Positions 44,001 to 53,130 of a DNA stretch of 64,000 bases are shown in pieces. The stretch's first letter is position 1; the number at the start of each line of letters is the position of its first letter. The notes below the pieces were generated by a model. That model did not search any database and had not been told where the DNA came from. It worked only from the letters and a program-made list of their open reading frames with translations. Where the stretch lies: the NCBI GenBank assembly GCA_030844895.1, contig CM061231.1, positions 90,678,706-90,742,705 of the forward strand, read 5' to 3'. Origin of the DNA: Ambrosia x helenae. Lineage: Eukaryota > Streptophyta > Magnoliopsida > Asterales > Asteraceae. A program made the translations under genes and the position numbers.

Positions 44001-44474
44001 GATTTTATTGCTTTTAGTGATGCAGATTGGGGCGGCTGTGATAAGGATAGCAAATCTACTACAGCTGGTTGCCAGTTTTTAGGGAGCAGGTTAATTACCT
44101 GGCAATGCAAGAAACAGACTTCCGTGGCACTGTCTACCTGTGAAGCTGAGTACATTGCAGCCTCAAGTTGCTGTTCACAAGTACTCTGGATCCAACAACA
44201 GATGGTGGATTACGGTTTGCAGTTTCTTAAAACCCCTATACACTGTGACAACGAAGCCGCAATTGCATTAACTAAAAATACTAAAAATCATTCTAAAGCG
44301 AAACATATCCGGATCAAATATCATTTTATCCGTGATTGTTACGCTAAGGAATTGATTGATATGGTCAAAATCCATACTGACTACCAACGTGCAGATTTGT
44401 TTACAAAAGCTTTTGACAGATCCCACTTTGAATATCTTTTAAAAGTAAACAATATAAAGGAAAAACAGGACTAA
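41028..44474 (+). CDS. pol: Copia Pol: protease, integrase, reverse transcriptase, RNase H
   Basis: 1148 codons, open, in a different frame from gag and with no suitable ATG at its start: the frame is open only from 41010, so it depends on fusion to gag. Protease active site DSGA (WIVDSGASGHM) is near residue 15. The GAG-pre-integrase zinc finger follows (about 148-200), then the integrase core (HMDLFGPV; RSDNGTEF; GVTERKNR). The reverse transcriptase has WVFKCKK, QMDVKSAFLYG and catalytic YVDD near 43530, and RNase H has FSDADWGG, STCEAEY and HCDNEAA. The frame is intact with all catalytic residues. A 15-bp tandem duplication at about 41475-41504 doubles RRMGH in the zinc finger region. The C-terminus is the normal Copia end. 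Confidence 0.93.
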   Translation, partial: GASAGPISCLWIVDSGASGHMTGDLALLFDVKNINGGYVAFAGNKGGYITMEGSVSNGIVSFERISYVKQIDYNLLSVSQICDKQFSVHFDDKSCYILKPGFKIPKEWIMLMAPRVNNLYILDMSKAMTSQGQITCFLSKATEKESIMWHRRMGHRRMGHIHLRKMNQLVKNGLVDGVNVKHFHLNDKCVSCKKGKQHKQTHKVKKVNSVEMPLERLHMDLFGPVKRKSHLGELYCLVVTDDYSRFSWVMCLQNKSDTFNNLKVLFTRLENLYNVKIKRIRSDNGTEFKNAKMVELCESKGIHHEYSAPYTPQLNGVTERKNRTLIEAARTMLADSNLPVMFWNEAIYAANYTLNRVLTVKKFGKTSYELLHRRKPNLEYLEPFGAPCTMLNPGEKFSPKAEEGYFVGYATPLKRVFNKRTRQVEDWANVEVQRYTQNLQGTGPDWMFDYKDFFESFNLDSLVEEVVIRLLYECENASTSSLVRPITVNPPPASDDTNAPIQEEDVFQEASTSLDSSESEVEQFEEVILEHAEEPEAMLVNPTPTTEVSSSSNTGHDLDAVENLTAQTGVIVPVYPESRIHRIHPLEQVIGDPGSGVMTRGQLKSVNSPESFGALALYAKIQKSGSQNDWSFACYVSQVEPRTYKDALNEDAWVEAMQEELLQFQKLGVWTLTDLPPGRKKIGTKWVFKCKKDDRGVIVRNKARLVVQGFHQIEGIDYNEIYAPVARIEAIRMFLAFASYKKFKVYQMDVKSAFLYGKVKEEVYVGQPPGFEDPIHRDKVYVLNKALYGLHQAPRQWYEELSTYLISKGFKRGLVDCTLFTKKMGDDLLLVQIYVDDIIFGSTNELLCREFETVIQEKFEMSAMGEMQFFLGLQVDQRPDGIFIHQTKYVSDILSRFQMEDSKPMDTPIQPNHGIGVDAKGELTDPFTYRAIIGSLMYLTASRPDIMYATCLCARYQSKPKQSHLTAVKRILRYLKGCPSKGLWYPNDDDFDFIAFSDADWGGCDKDSKSTTAGCQFLGSRLITWQCKKQTSVALSTCEAEYIAASSCCSQVLWIQQQMVDYGLQFLKTPIHCDNEAAIALTKNTKNHSKAKHIRIKYHFIRDCYAKELIDMVKIHTDYQRADLFTKAFDRSHFEYLLKVNNIKEKQD

Positions 44475-46864
44475 TCGGCACCTCGGTTTATCGTTTTTAG
44501 TTTTAGTTTTAGTTTTAAATTTTTGCTAATTGGGAATTTCTCTTTGCTAATTGGGAATTTCTCTTTACTATCATAATCCTCAAAGAAGTTGATGCTTTCA
44601 AGGGGATTGTTTAATCCTCAAAGAAGTTGATGTTTTCAAGTGGATTGTTTCTTTCAAATTTTTGTTTTGTTTTTCAGAAAAATTAAAAACCCAAAATATG
44701 TTCTTTATTTTAGGGGGAGTCATTTTATCAGAAAAACCAAAAACATTGAAAATTTTCAAAAGACCTAAAAATTAGAAAAACCAAAATGATTTCCTGGATA
44801 AAAAGAGGAAATGATAGTACATCAGTGGGGATCTGACACAGGCTAAAGAATTGTATAGTATAATGAGACGTATGTTGATTATGTGTGATATGCTGATAGG
44901 CTTCGTAGACTAAATATTGCGTGCATTAGTGATACAAACATAACAAACTACGCGTTCGTGGCTGAACACCTCATGGGCATATGGTCTTAGTACCGTAATT
45001 TCGTTTGATAGGATTGCCAAAATCTGAGGTTTCGGGTCGTTATGTTATTGTTATCCGGGATATTCTGATTAAACTTCTGTCGTATTGATTTACGGACCTA
45101 GTTTCATCAGAATATTTGCAAAAGAGCTTATTGCCAAAACCGAAAGTTACCGAATTGAGGAACTTTATGTTTTATTGATCAAAGATCATTATTACATCGT
45201 ATTGACTTTCTGATGCAAATCAGTGGTTAATATCAGCCTCAACCTAGTGTATACGCACATGTTACTTTGCTGCATTCATTTGCTGACCTGTACACCTCTG
45301 TGCTATATACTTTGTAAATTTTACGGATAACTCTGGCATAATCACGCGTTACGATGAAGCTTTGTGCAATTACTTGATACGGGAGTATGTCGTGTGTGTG
45401 GGAACCACAATGTGTTAGTCTAATACATCTAACTCGTATCATTTTAAAGCATTGCTTAATTGTCTACATGTGAGCTTATGTGGACTACAATATCAGCAAT
45501 TGCCGTGTCACATATTGTTTCTAATGATAATATTAAAACAGATCAACGCTGTGCTCAGATTTCTCAGAAAACTGATATGATCCTCTTACCGGATATCACA
45601 AAATGTTTAATGCTTTCATTTACTTTGTTGCATTTTACTTTTATTGTCAAAAAGATACAAGATCCAAAAAGATTTTAGGTGTGTTTTGATAAAATTTCAG
45701 AAAAACCAAAAAAATTTGCATTTCTGCTTTATTTTTGATAACCGGGGATGCTTGATGGTCAATTTCTGAGATTTGATAACACCATCTGGGCTTTGTATCA
45801 TTCAAAATGTGAAAATTTGAGTTTTGGAAGTTTAACAAATTGAAAAATGTTGAACGGGATTCGAATTTGTGATTTGGCGAAATTTTCAGATTTTTCCATT
45901 TCACATTCGCCCCTTAATTGGGTCGAATGTGGAAAAATCTTCATTTTCGACCGTTTATGTTTGGACGAATGTGGGCATAATAACACAACAATTTCACCTC
46001 CGGGTACAAATTTCACCTCCGGGTATAAATTTTCACCTCCGGGTATAAACTTTCACCTTCGGGTCATTTATTTGGGACGAAGGTGGAAAGGATTTACATT
46101 CGCCCATTCCAACGGACGAAGGTGGCTCCTATATACAAGCCATTCCAGGTTCGAGCCCCCATTCACAAATTTTTTCAAAAATTTCTAAGATACCAGACCT
46201 TGTTGCTTTGATTTCTTGTGATTGTGAGATTTGTTCCCTGATTAATACTGACCATTTTGAGATTAAAATTACAAGTAATGGTGCCCTATACAGATCAGAA
46301 TCGATGGTTCTTTAACCTGACTTAGGGTTTCAACATTAAGGGTCTTAGAGTCTGTTTTGATGTTTGATTTTGATTCACATTCAATCTTCATCAGTTTTAG
46401 GGGGAGATAATATGAGGAATTAGGATAATAACAATGTTTAGATGATTGATTGATCGATTGAAGCTTATAAACCCTAATTCCACTTTAAAACTAATGAAAA
46501 TTGAATAATCATTACAATTGATGGTACACGAGTGTTGATTGGTCATTGTAGGACACATTTGGATCAAAATGATATGTTAAAAACAACTTTGGCAAATTTT
46601 TAAATTTTGGGGTGAATCTGTTTTCACTTTCGGTTCCAAAAACGGGCGAAAGTGGAAAAGGATGGGCGAATGTAAGTATAATACGGGCGAATGTGATTTT
46701 TACTCAAAATCATTACACATTCGACCAGCAGAGTACACATTCGACCATAAATTCTCACATTCGACCAGTTAAAAACGGGCGAATGTGCAGAGGTTTGAGC
46801 CTTAAAAGTTTGATATTTTTGTCGTTTTTGCATTTTGACGTGTTTTTCTGTCTTTGACGTGCAG
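44475..46864 (+). other. Copia non-coding region between pol and the extra ORF
   Basis: 2.4 kb with no credible ORF. It holds two short tandem repeats (GCTAATTGGGAATTTCTCTTT at 44525-44568; an imperfect ~38-bp unit CCTCAAAGAAGTTGATG.. at 44577-44650), two PPT-like tracts TAGGGGGAG (44711 and 46398), and two clusters of GGGCGAATGTGG / CACATTCGACC motifs (45905-46150 and 46640-46795). It ends in a pyrimidine-rich tract and GTGCAG directly before the ATG of the extra ORF, so it may be spliced out. Confidence 0.6.
46863..46864 (+). other. Candidate splice acceptor at the start of the extra ORF
   Basis: TTTTTCTGTCTTTGACGTGCAG/ATGG: a pyrimidine-rich tract and AG directly abutting the ATG at 46865. 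Its GTGCAG core equals the acceptor at 41027. Confidence 0.55.
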
Positions 46865-47659
46865 ATGGCTGATCAATCCGAAAACGTTGAGGCACCAGTG
46901 GAAAATGTTGAAGTTCCAGCAGAGAATGTTGTTCCAGATCCGGTGCAAGGGGCTGAAGCATCTGTTCCGAGCAGTTGGCCATTCGAGCGATCTCATAACT
47001 GCTGCGCGTATCTTGGTGACGTGGAGAAGAATACAGAATTCACCAGGATCATAGAGTTCTTGAAGAGGAGCAGAATTGTACATGCATTAGCTACACCGAC
47101 GATTATATACAGAGACATTATTGAAGATTTCTACCGAAATGCGAAGTATGACTTCTGGGATAATCAGACGATTATTAAGAGCAAGATTCAAGATATGGAG
47201 ATGTTTTTGACAGAGTCTGATATACGGGAAGCACTGCAGATCAAGTTTGAAGTCAGTGAAGATCCCAGAGAGTTATCATGGACTGAGCAGAAAGCTTGTT
47301 TCTTACGGATGAAGTACAAAGGTCCGATTACTGATGGATCTATGTATAAAGGGAAGCTGAGCGTGCAGTTCAAGTACTTTGCACATGTTATTATCCACGT
47401 ATTTGGATGTGTGAGCGGTGGATATGACGTTATGAGAAGAAGTTTGAGTTCGTTAATGGTTGCGTTGACTCTCAACAAACCATTTAACGTATCTGGTATG
47501 ATTCTAGACCATATGCTGGAGATGCTGAAAGGTATGAAGAACAAGAAGTTCATGCTATATCCGAGATTTCTGATGATGATCTTTGACCACAAGTATCCAG
47601 AGTTGAAGAAGGATCCAACTATGATCCTAGGTCAAGATCACATGAATATTCGTACTTAG
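46865..47659 (+). CDS. Extra downstream ORF, part 1 (264 aa), unknown domain of Asteraceae Copia elements
   Basis: 264 codons from ATG 46865, ending at TAG 47657-47659; the frame reopens at once as the 945-codon part 2. After a Glu/Val repeat (NVEAPVENVEVPAENV) comes a folded-looking domain: RIIEFLKRSRIVHALA, TPTIIYRDIIEDFYRNAKYD, LTESDIREALQI, then KFMLYPRFLMMIF. I recognise this layout (short N-term, 'RSRI-AL--PTIY---I--FW', 'ITE--IR--L-L', 'K-LMYPRF') from proteins annotated in Asteraceae genomes next to Copia pol, with no known function. There is no signal peptide or membrane helix, so the label env-like often used for this position is not supported here. Confidence 0.72.
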   Translation: MADQSENVEAPVENVEVPAENVVPDPVQGAEASVPSSWPFERSHNCCAYLGDVEKNTEFTRIIEFLKRSRIVHALATPTIIYRDIIEDFYRNAKYDFWDNQTIIKSKIQDMEMFLTESDIREALQIKFEVSEDPRELSWTEQKACFLRMKYKGPITDGSMYKGKLSVQFKYFAHVIIHVFGCVSGGYDVMRRSLSSLMVALTLNKPFNVSGMILDHMLEMLKGMKNKKFMLYPRFLMMIFDHKYPELKKDPTMILGQDHMNIRT

Positions 47660-50497
47660 GTGAGAATGAAAGGATACAAAGGTGTGCCAGACAATGAAAA
47701 GCCACCTCACAGGAGATTATTTGGAGCTTTGGCTAGTCAGGATTACACTGATCCTGGCAAGAACAGAGCGAGACATGATGATAGTGATTCGGATAATGAT
47801 GATCCTTTAGTGTATGTTGATGCAAGCACTAAGAGGAAGAGACAAGTAGTCAATCCTGGAGCCAAAGGGAAGGGCAAAGGAAAGATTGATCAGGGAAGCT
47901 CAAAGCAACAGGTGGTTAGACAAAAATCAACGGCAAAGAAAGGTTCAGGTTTGGTGGATGAAGAGTCAGTTGATTCAGAGGAGACTGAGGTAGACGAGCA
48001 GTGGGATTCTGATGCTGAAAACGTTAGGGCCACCAAACGTAAGGCCACTATGGTTGGTGAGTCTGAATCTTTGAACATATCCATTGAAGAAGCTGAGAAA
48101 AGGAAGAAGTCAGTGAATGTTGAAGATGAAGGTTTAGGTGTTGACTTGGCAGAGTTGAATGTTAGAGAGACTGTGGTTGTAAACCTGCCCAAAGCCAAGC
48201 ACAAGACTATGTCCAAGAAGACAAGCACTAAACAGTTGAGGGAGAAAGAACTAGCACAACTGTTGAAAGGGAAAAGAGTGTCCGATGCTGGTACATCATC
48301 AAAGCTATCTTCACCTGTCACCAAGAAGCAAAAGAAATCCAAAGAGGCAGAAACAATATCAGCTGATCAACTTAATGTTGCACTGGACAATGTACTTGAC
48401 ATGTTCAGAAAGCCTCAGAAAGAAAAGGAAGTTGAGCCATCCAAATCCAAATCCAAGAAAGTCACTGTGGATGATGATGTGATGAAGCAGGTGAACAGGA
48501 AAATGGATGATATGATGAAGATGATTGTGGCTCAACAAGCTGAGATAGCCAAGTTTAAACAGAATGAAGAGAAAATGCTTCAGATTGTGGTTGCTTCTAA
48601 ATCTAATCAGGATGAGATTAATGAGAAGGTTAAGAGGCTTGAAGCAAAGAATGAAAAGCTTGAAGGAAAGTGTGCAAGAAACAAGAGCAGAATTAAGTTG
48701 ATTAAAGCAGACAACAAAGAACTAAGGGCTGAGAATAAACGCCTTAGTGATTTGATTGATGATTTATATAATACTGCACCCAAGTTGAAGGAGGGTGAAG
48801 AAGATAAAGAAGATGAAGAAGAGAAAGTTGATTATGAAGATTCTGAATCGGATGAAGAAAAAGATGATGATGAAGATGATGATGAGTCAGATAAAAATGA
48901 TGATGAGGATGATCATGATGATGATGATGATGCTGAAGGGTCTGGGAGACAGAAAGAGGATGATAGTGAGAGTGATGATGATGATGATGGAGGTGATGAT
49001 ACTTCAAAGTTTACATTTGAAGAAAGAACATCCAAAAAGAAGAGTACTGGAGAATCAAGTTCAAAGAAGAAGAAAGGTGAGAACGTTGATTCAGATGAAA
49101 GTATCTTCTGGAATGAGAAGGTGAGGTCTTTATCGGATGATGCTAAACAAGTGTATAAAGACATGTTGGAGAAGAGAGAATGGACCATTGAGTTCACAGG
49201 ATGTTTCGCTGAGATATTCCAAACTGATGATTTGAGATATGAATTGGAATATGAAGATCCTGATCTTGAGGAAGGAGAATTACCTGCGTTTGTGGCAAAG
49301 GAAATTCTAGATGGTCTTGCACAGAGGGTAGGGAAGACTTTTGAGGAGTTTATGTTGGACGAGTCGATTCCAGATATTCCTGAAAAGGATATTGGAAGTC
49401 ATTCAGATGATAAGCAGACTCCTGAAAATGATGAAGTGGAGGTAGAAGATATAACTCATGAAGAGTTTCCTCAGTACTTCAGAAAAACAGATGAAGATGA
49501 AATATTTCTTGATTTCACTGAGACACCGAACAATTCAGCAAAGCAGAAAGCACAGCAAAGGAGTGCAGAGTTTGTGGAGAAGGTGTTTGGTGCTGATAAG
49601 CAAGAATCTTCAAATCAGTCTAATGAATTGAAGAGTTATTTGAGAAAATTGAGGGAAATGGATGAGAACCGACCGAAGCCTGAAGCTCAAGGTAACTTTT
49701 ATAAATTTCACAATGCCAAGTTCAAAGGCAGAGCTCTCGGGTGGACATACTTAGGCAGGCTGAAGTGCATAGCTGCTAAATGGGAAACAGGAATCTTGTA
49801 CTTCAATAGATTCTGTGATTTGCTTACTCTACCGTACTGGGCGGTCAGAGATTTATGTAGATTCCCAATGTCAGGTGCAGAAGTGAATGGTTCGCATGTT
49901 GGTTGGTGTGCAGATAAGTTGGTTTGGGAAAGTCGAACAAGATGGAAAAGATTCCAGCCTCAATATCCTCGAAGAAAAGTTCATAGGGATATTGATCCTC
50001 AAACCAATATGAAACGGGTTACGTTGATATACAAAGCACCTGAAGTGATGAGAAAAATACCTTTGATGCCTATGCCACAACATTTCAGTGCTGATTTTAT
50101 CTTCTGGTATTATGATTGGAGAAAGGCTGAAGCGGTGATTGTGTTGAGAGACGGGAAGGATAAATACAAGCATGTTCATGTATTTGATCCTATGTGGTTG
50201 ATTAATTGCACTTTTGAAGACATCATCATGCTTTTCTACAATCCTATTTACTTTGAACCAAAAGACGCTGCTCAAGCAAGGAAATATACTCAAGTGGTAG
50301 GAGTTTGTTTTGCTTATGACATTAATGCAGGAAGTAATTTGGAGAATAAACTTGGCAAGACGGTGAAGATAGCAAATGTGTCAAAACCGGTGAAGAGAAC
50401 ATTTGAGCCTCCAATGACCACTGAGCAGAAGAAACAGCTCAGAATCAAGTTGATGAACAAAGCAATGGACCAAAAGAGAAGACAATCCAATCAATAG
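47660..50497 (+). CDS. Extra downstream ORF, part 2 (945 aa): basic, acidic, coiled-coil and conserved C-terminal regions
   Basis: Same frame as part 1, directly after its TAG, so both are probably one protein of about 1210 residues interrupted by a single stop, or a readthrough product. Regions in order: a Lys/Arg-rich stretch with a likely nuclear localisation signal (STKRKRQ, near residue 58); Ser/Lys/Glu-rich disordered sequence; a coiled coil (about 310-370; EKVKRLEAKNEKLEGKCARN); a very acidic Asp/Glu run (48790-49010); a second charged region; then a Trp/Tyr/Cys-rich globular C-terminal block from about 49690 (YKFHNAKFKGRALGWTYLGR to HVHVFDPMWLINCTFEDIIM). No enzyme motif or membrane segment. 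The stop at 50495-50497 is only 13 bp from the 3' LTR. Nuclear or chromatin binding is possible, but it is inference. Confidence 0.72.
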   Translation: MRMKGYKGVPDNEKPPHRRLFGALASQDYTDPGKNRARHDDSDSDNDDPLVYVDASTKRKRQVVNPGAKGKGKGKIDQGSSKQQVVRQKSTAKKGSGLVDEESVDSEETEVDEQWDSDAENVRATKRKATMVGESESLNISIEEAEKRKKSVNVEDEGLGVDLAELNVRETVVVNLPKAKHKTMSKKTSTKQLREKELAQLLKGKRVSDAGTSSKLSSPVTKKQKKSKEAETISADQLNVALDNVLDMFRKPQKEKEVEPSKSKSKKVTVDDDVMKQVNRKMDDMMKMIVAQQAEIAKFKQNEEKMLQIVVASKSNQDEINEKVKRLEAKNEKLEGKCARNKSRIKLIKADNKELRAENKRLSDLIDDLYNTAPKLKEGEEDKEDEEEKVDYEDSESDEEKDDDEDDDESDKNDDEDDHDDDDDAEGSGRQKEDDSESDDDDDGGDDTSKFTFEERTSKKKSTGESSSKKKKGENVDSDESIFWNEKVRSLSDDAKQVYKDMLEKREWTIEFTGCFAEIFQTDDLRYELEYEDPDLEEGELPAFVAKEILDGLAQRVGKTFEEFMLDESIPDIPEKDIGSHSDDKQTPENDEVEVEDITHEEFPQYFRKTDEDEIFLDFTETPNNSAKQKAQQRSAEFVEKVFGADKQESSNQSNELKSYLRKLREMDENRPKPEAQGNFYKFHNAKFKGRALGWTYLGRLKCIAAKWETGILYFNRFCDLLTLPYWAVRDLCRFPMSGAEVNGSHVGWCADKLVWESRTRWKRFQPQYPRRKVHRDIDPQTNMKRVTLIYKAPEVMRKIPLMPMPQHFSADFIFWYYDWRKAEAVIVLRDGKDKYKHVHVFDPMWLINCTFEDIIMLFYNPIYFEPKDAAQARKYTQVVGVCFAYDINAGSNLENKLGKTVKIANVSKPVKRTFEPPMTTEQKKQLRIKLMNKAMDQKRRQSNQ

Positions 50498-50499
50498 TC

Positions 50500-50510
50500 G
50501 AGGGGGAGTT
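50500..50510 (+). other. Polypurine tract of the Copia element
   Basis: GAGGGGGAGTT directly before the 3' LTR start TGTTGATGCG. Confidence 0.85.
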
Positions 50511-51026
50511 TGTTGATGCGTTTTGCGACTAATGATTGGATTGGCATAATTAACATATGTTAAAGACTGGTCGAAGGTATGCTTTTGTGGACGAAGGTAG
50601 ATAAAAGGGGCGAAGGTAGAAGAAGACTGGGCGAAGGTACAAGGATACTGATCAGAAGAACACATTCGTACCATGGTAGTGGGCGAATGTGGAAAAGTTC
50701 CACATTCGACCAGTGCTTGTGGGCGAACGTGCAGCATCTATAAATAGGTTTTGTGTTTTTGTGAATGTGATAGTGTTGTCAGTTGTGTATGTGTTCAGGT
50801 CAGGTTCGAGGTCATTTTGTGATAGTGTGTGTTTGATCTAGATTAACGTGTAAGTCGTTGTAAAAGCTTATTTGACAAAAGTTAATCTATGAAAAGATGT
50901 TGAAAATGATCTTAATTGTGTTTTGATTAGAGTTTTATCAATTTGTTCAGAACTAGGGTTTCCGCACCTGGTTTTGTAACTTGTATGATCATATAATCCT
51001 GTTTTAACTAAAATCTTTCGCTTACA
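50511..51026 (+). repeat. 3' LTR of the Copia element
   Basis: 516 bp, one base different from 35822-36337. Contains the U3 inverted repeat (50684-50708) and TATA box (50738-50747). Confidence 0.95.
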
Positions 51027-52894
51027 TGTTTTTTGAATCACTCTGGTCAAATGCCCTCTAGTTTTGATCGTTATCCTTGCATGGTTCGGGTGTATTAATT
51101 TGGGGTTAGGGTTAGGGTTTGGTCTATAGTTGAATGGGGAAGAAGGTGAATAGTGAAAATATTATTTAAGTTATTTTGTTTTCAGTTTTATAAACAAAAT
51201 GAACTTTGATATAGTGGATGGTAGTGTAAGATTGTATAGCATTGACAGAGGTTCGAGTCCCTCTGTCTGCGTTTTTTTTCCTTTCCTTTTTGTCATTTTT
51301 TTCATTATTTGTAAACAAATATATGATATATTAAACTTCTAATATTCATAATAAATTCATTTTTATCCAAAAATTATGAAAATTTAGGTGTAGGTTCTTG
51401 ACACCTCATAGAAAATTAAAACATTTTTATTTTCTGGAAAATGTCTTATTTTTATATTTTTATTGAATTAAATTGTTTTAATCATAATTAATTGATTAAA
51501 AATTCATTTTTAATGATTTTAATCTCAAACTCTTTGGGAAATTATTTCTAATCATCATGAACTGAAATAAGAATTATTGGTTCAGAAAACATATATTTTT
51601 ATTGATTTTCCTATTTTTAATCATTTAAACATGATTTAAATTCATTAAATCAATTTTAAATGCTAATTTATAAGAAATTTATTTTCATTGATTTACATCG
51701 GAAAGCATTCATTTTCTATAAAAATAATATTTTTGGATCATTTATTTATTTATACTGATTAACATCTATTTTATAAATACTTTTCTTATAAAATAGAAAT
51801 ATTCTTATGTTTGAAAGTCTTAATTATCATTTGTTGGATCCTTGTGTAACTCATAATTATTTGTTTCAATATTTATGATTATTGTATTTATTTACAATAA
51901 TTTAGTTAAAGTAATTAACTAAATTAATTTGTCGTAACTATTCAAAACATATTTTTATCTAAATATTTAATTGGTAATAATTATATTACCTAAACCACAT
52001 TGACAAACTTTGATATATTATTTTTGACATACAACTTTTACATAAATGCGATTTATCATAAAAACTCTAATTCCACAAATCGACTTAGCAAACCCTAATG
52101 CCTTAGTACCCTATTTACCTTAGACTCTTAGCCCTTATTAGTATTCTTAAACTTTATAGGTTGAATTCCTCGGAATTCCCATTACTTAGCTCACGATCGC
52201 TTAAGTTGGATTTTGATCGCTTTCGTAAACTGTGAGTATATCTTTCCCCTTTTCCATTTTACTTTTGGGGCTACTCATATACTTATATCAAGTTTCTATT
52301 TCTTTTTACTAAAAAAGCAATTCTTATGTGTGTTTGCTTGTGTTATTTCGTGTATCCTATGACTTGTCAAATCATTAACCGTTGCGGCCTAGCATTTTAA
52401 TGAATAGTACTATGGTATATACCCCTTGTAACTCTGTTGAGAGACCTTCGTCATTGCTATGTGTTTCATTACTACTGTTACTAGTGCATACTATATATAA
52501 ACTTCATTTCATTTTCATAGGGTTGATTTGACCCGGATACCACTTATTACATATTTGCAAACACTATATAACTCATGAATTGCTAACTTTTCTTTACTAT
52601 ATGTATCAAATGGGTATGCTCACCAATACATTTTGTATTGACCAAATTATTTTCGTACATGTTTCAGGTTGTTATGAGATTACTGTTAAGCTTTTGGAAC
52701 TTAGACTTAGACTTGGAATTTACTATATTTCATTTTAGATTGTTAGTTCTTAAACGTTGTATTCTTGTAATTTCTTTCAATGTAATAAATTATTCCATTC
52801 AATATATTCAAATTTACACTTTAGTACCATGAGTTATTGAGCAATCGTCACTACGTGACACCACGATGTTTCTGCCATCGGTTGGGGTGTTACA
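51027..52894 (+). repeat. 3' LTR of the older plus-strand element, second part
   Basis: Continuation of 35033-35821 after the Copia insertion. It ends CATCGGTTGGGGTGTTACA at 52894, which resembles the end of the gag-only element's LTR (CATCGGTTGGGGTGTTACA on its sense strand), so the two families are related. Joined length is about 2.66 kb. The TSD partner of GGCAA (52895-52899) would be outside the window. Confidence 0.65.
51212..51279 (+). repeat. tRNA-like T-arm with T run in LTR
   Basis: GACAGAGGTTCGAGTCCCTC followed by TGTCTGCG: a perfect B-box GGTTCGAGTCC (51250-51260) within a paired T-arm, then eight T (51272-51279) like a pol III terminator. Upstream ATAGTGGATGGTAGTG resembles a degenerate A-box. 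It does not complete a tRNA cloverleaf that I can see. Confidence 0.45.
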
Positions 52895-53130
52895 GGCAAC
52901 AACGGTCTATGATGGTTGTGATTGTGTTGCCTGAAACCAAAATTTTTTCATTATCGGTCGTTGTTCGGCGTGGCCTTTGGTAGCTGCTGCTTTTGTTCAT
53001 CTTTATATTAATAGGCGTGGCCTATGATGGTTGTGCTTTTGTTCATCACTGTTGTAACTATGCTGTGACTGCGCATCTAAGTTAGTTTTATAAATACTGA
53101 ACTATGCATGCTAAGAACATGATACTTAAA
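52895..53130. other. Unassigned sequence
   Basis: Contains two copies of CTATGATGGTTGTG (about 52907 and 53018) and of GCTTTTGTTCATC (about 52990 and 53031). No ORF, no TE ends. Confidence 0.4.

Larger units (their letters stand above)
35822..51026 (+). mobile_element. Full-length Ty1/Copia retrotransposon, Sirevirus-like, with extra downstream ORF
   Basis: 15,205 bp. Two 516-bp LTRs differ at one base by eye (an A/G in ACTAGTCG versus ACTGGTCG), so insertion is very recent. Order: LTR, PBS, Gag ORF, Pol ORF (protease, integrase, RT, RNase H), non-coding stretch, extra ORF, PPT, LTR. Integrase before RT makes it Ty1/Copia; the very long gag and the large ORF after RNase H suggest the Sirevirus/SIRE lineage. 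Flanking 5-mers are TTTTT (35817-35821) and TGTTT (51027-51031), an imperfect TSD in a T-rich target. It lies in the 3' LTR of an older element. Confidence 0.92.

Noticed and set aside
45847..46188. 113-aa ORF downstream of Copia pol
   Set aside because: It lies in the motif-rich non-coding region, overlaps the iterated GGGCGAA repeats and has no domain.
48744..49197. His-rich and Ser-rich antisense ORFs in the Copia extra ORF
   Set aside because: They are shadows of the Asp/Glu codon repeats on the other strand.
46865..50497. Envelope protein label for the extra Copia ORF
   Set aside because: No signal peptide or transmembrane segment is visible; position alone does not justify the name.
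35817..51031. Perfect TSD for the Copia element
   Set aside because: The flanking 5-mers are TTTTT and TGTTT; one mismatch in a T-rich site, so I call the TSD imperfect and rely on LTR, PBS and PPT for the borders.
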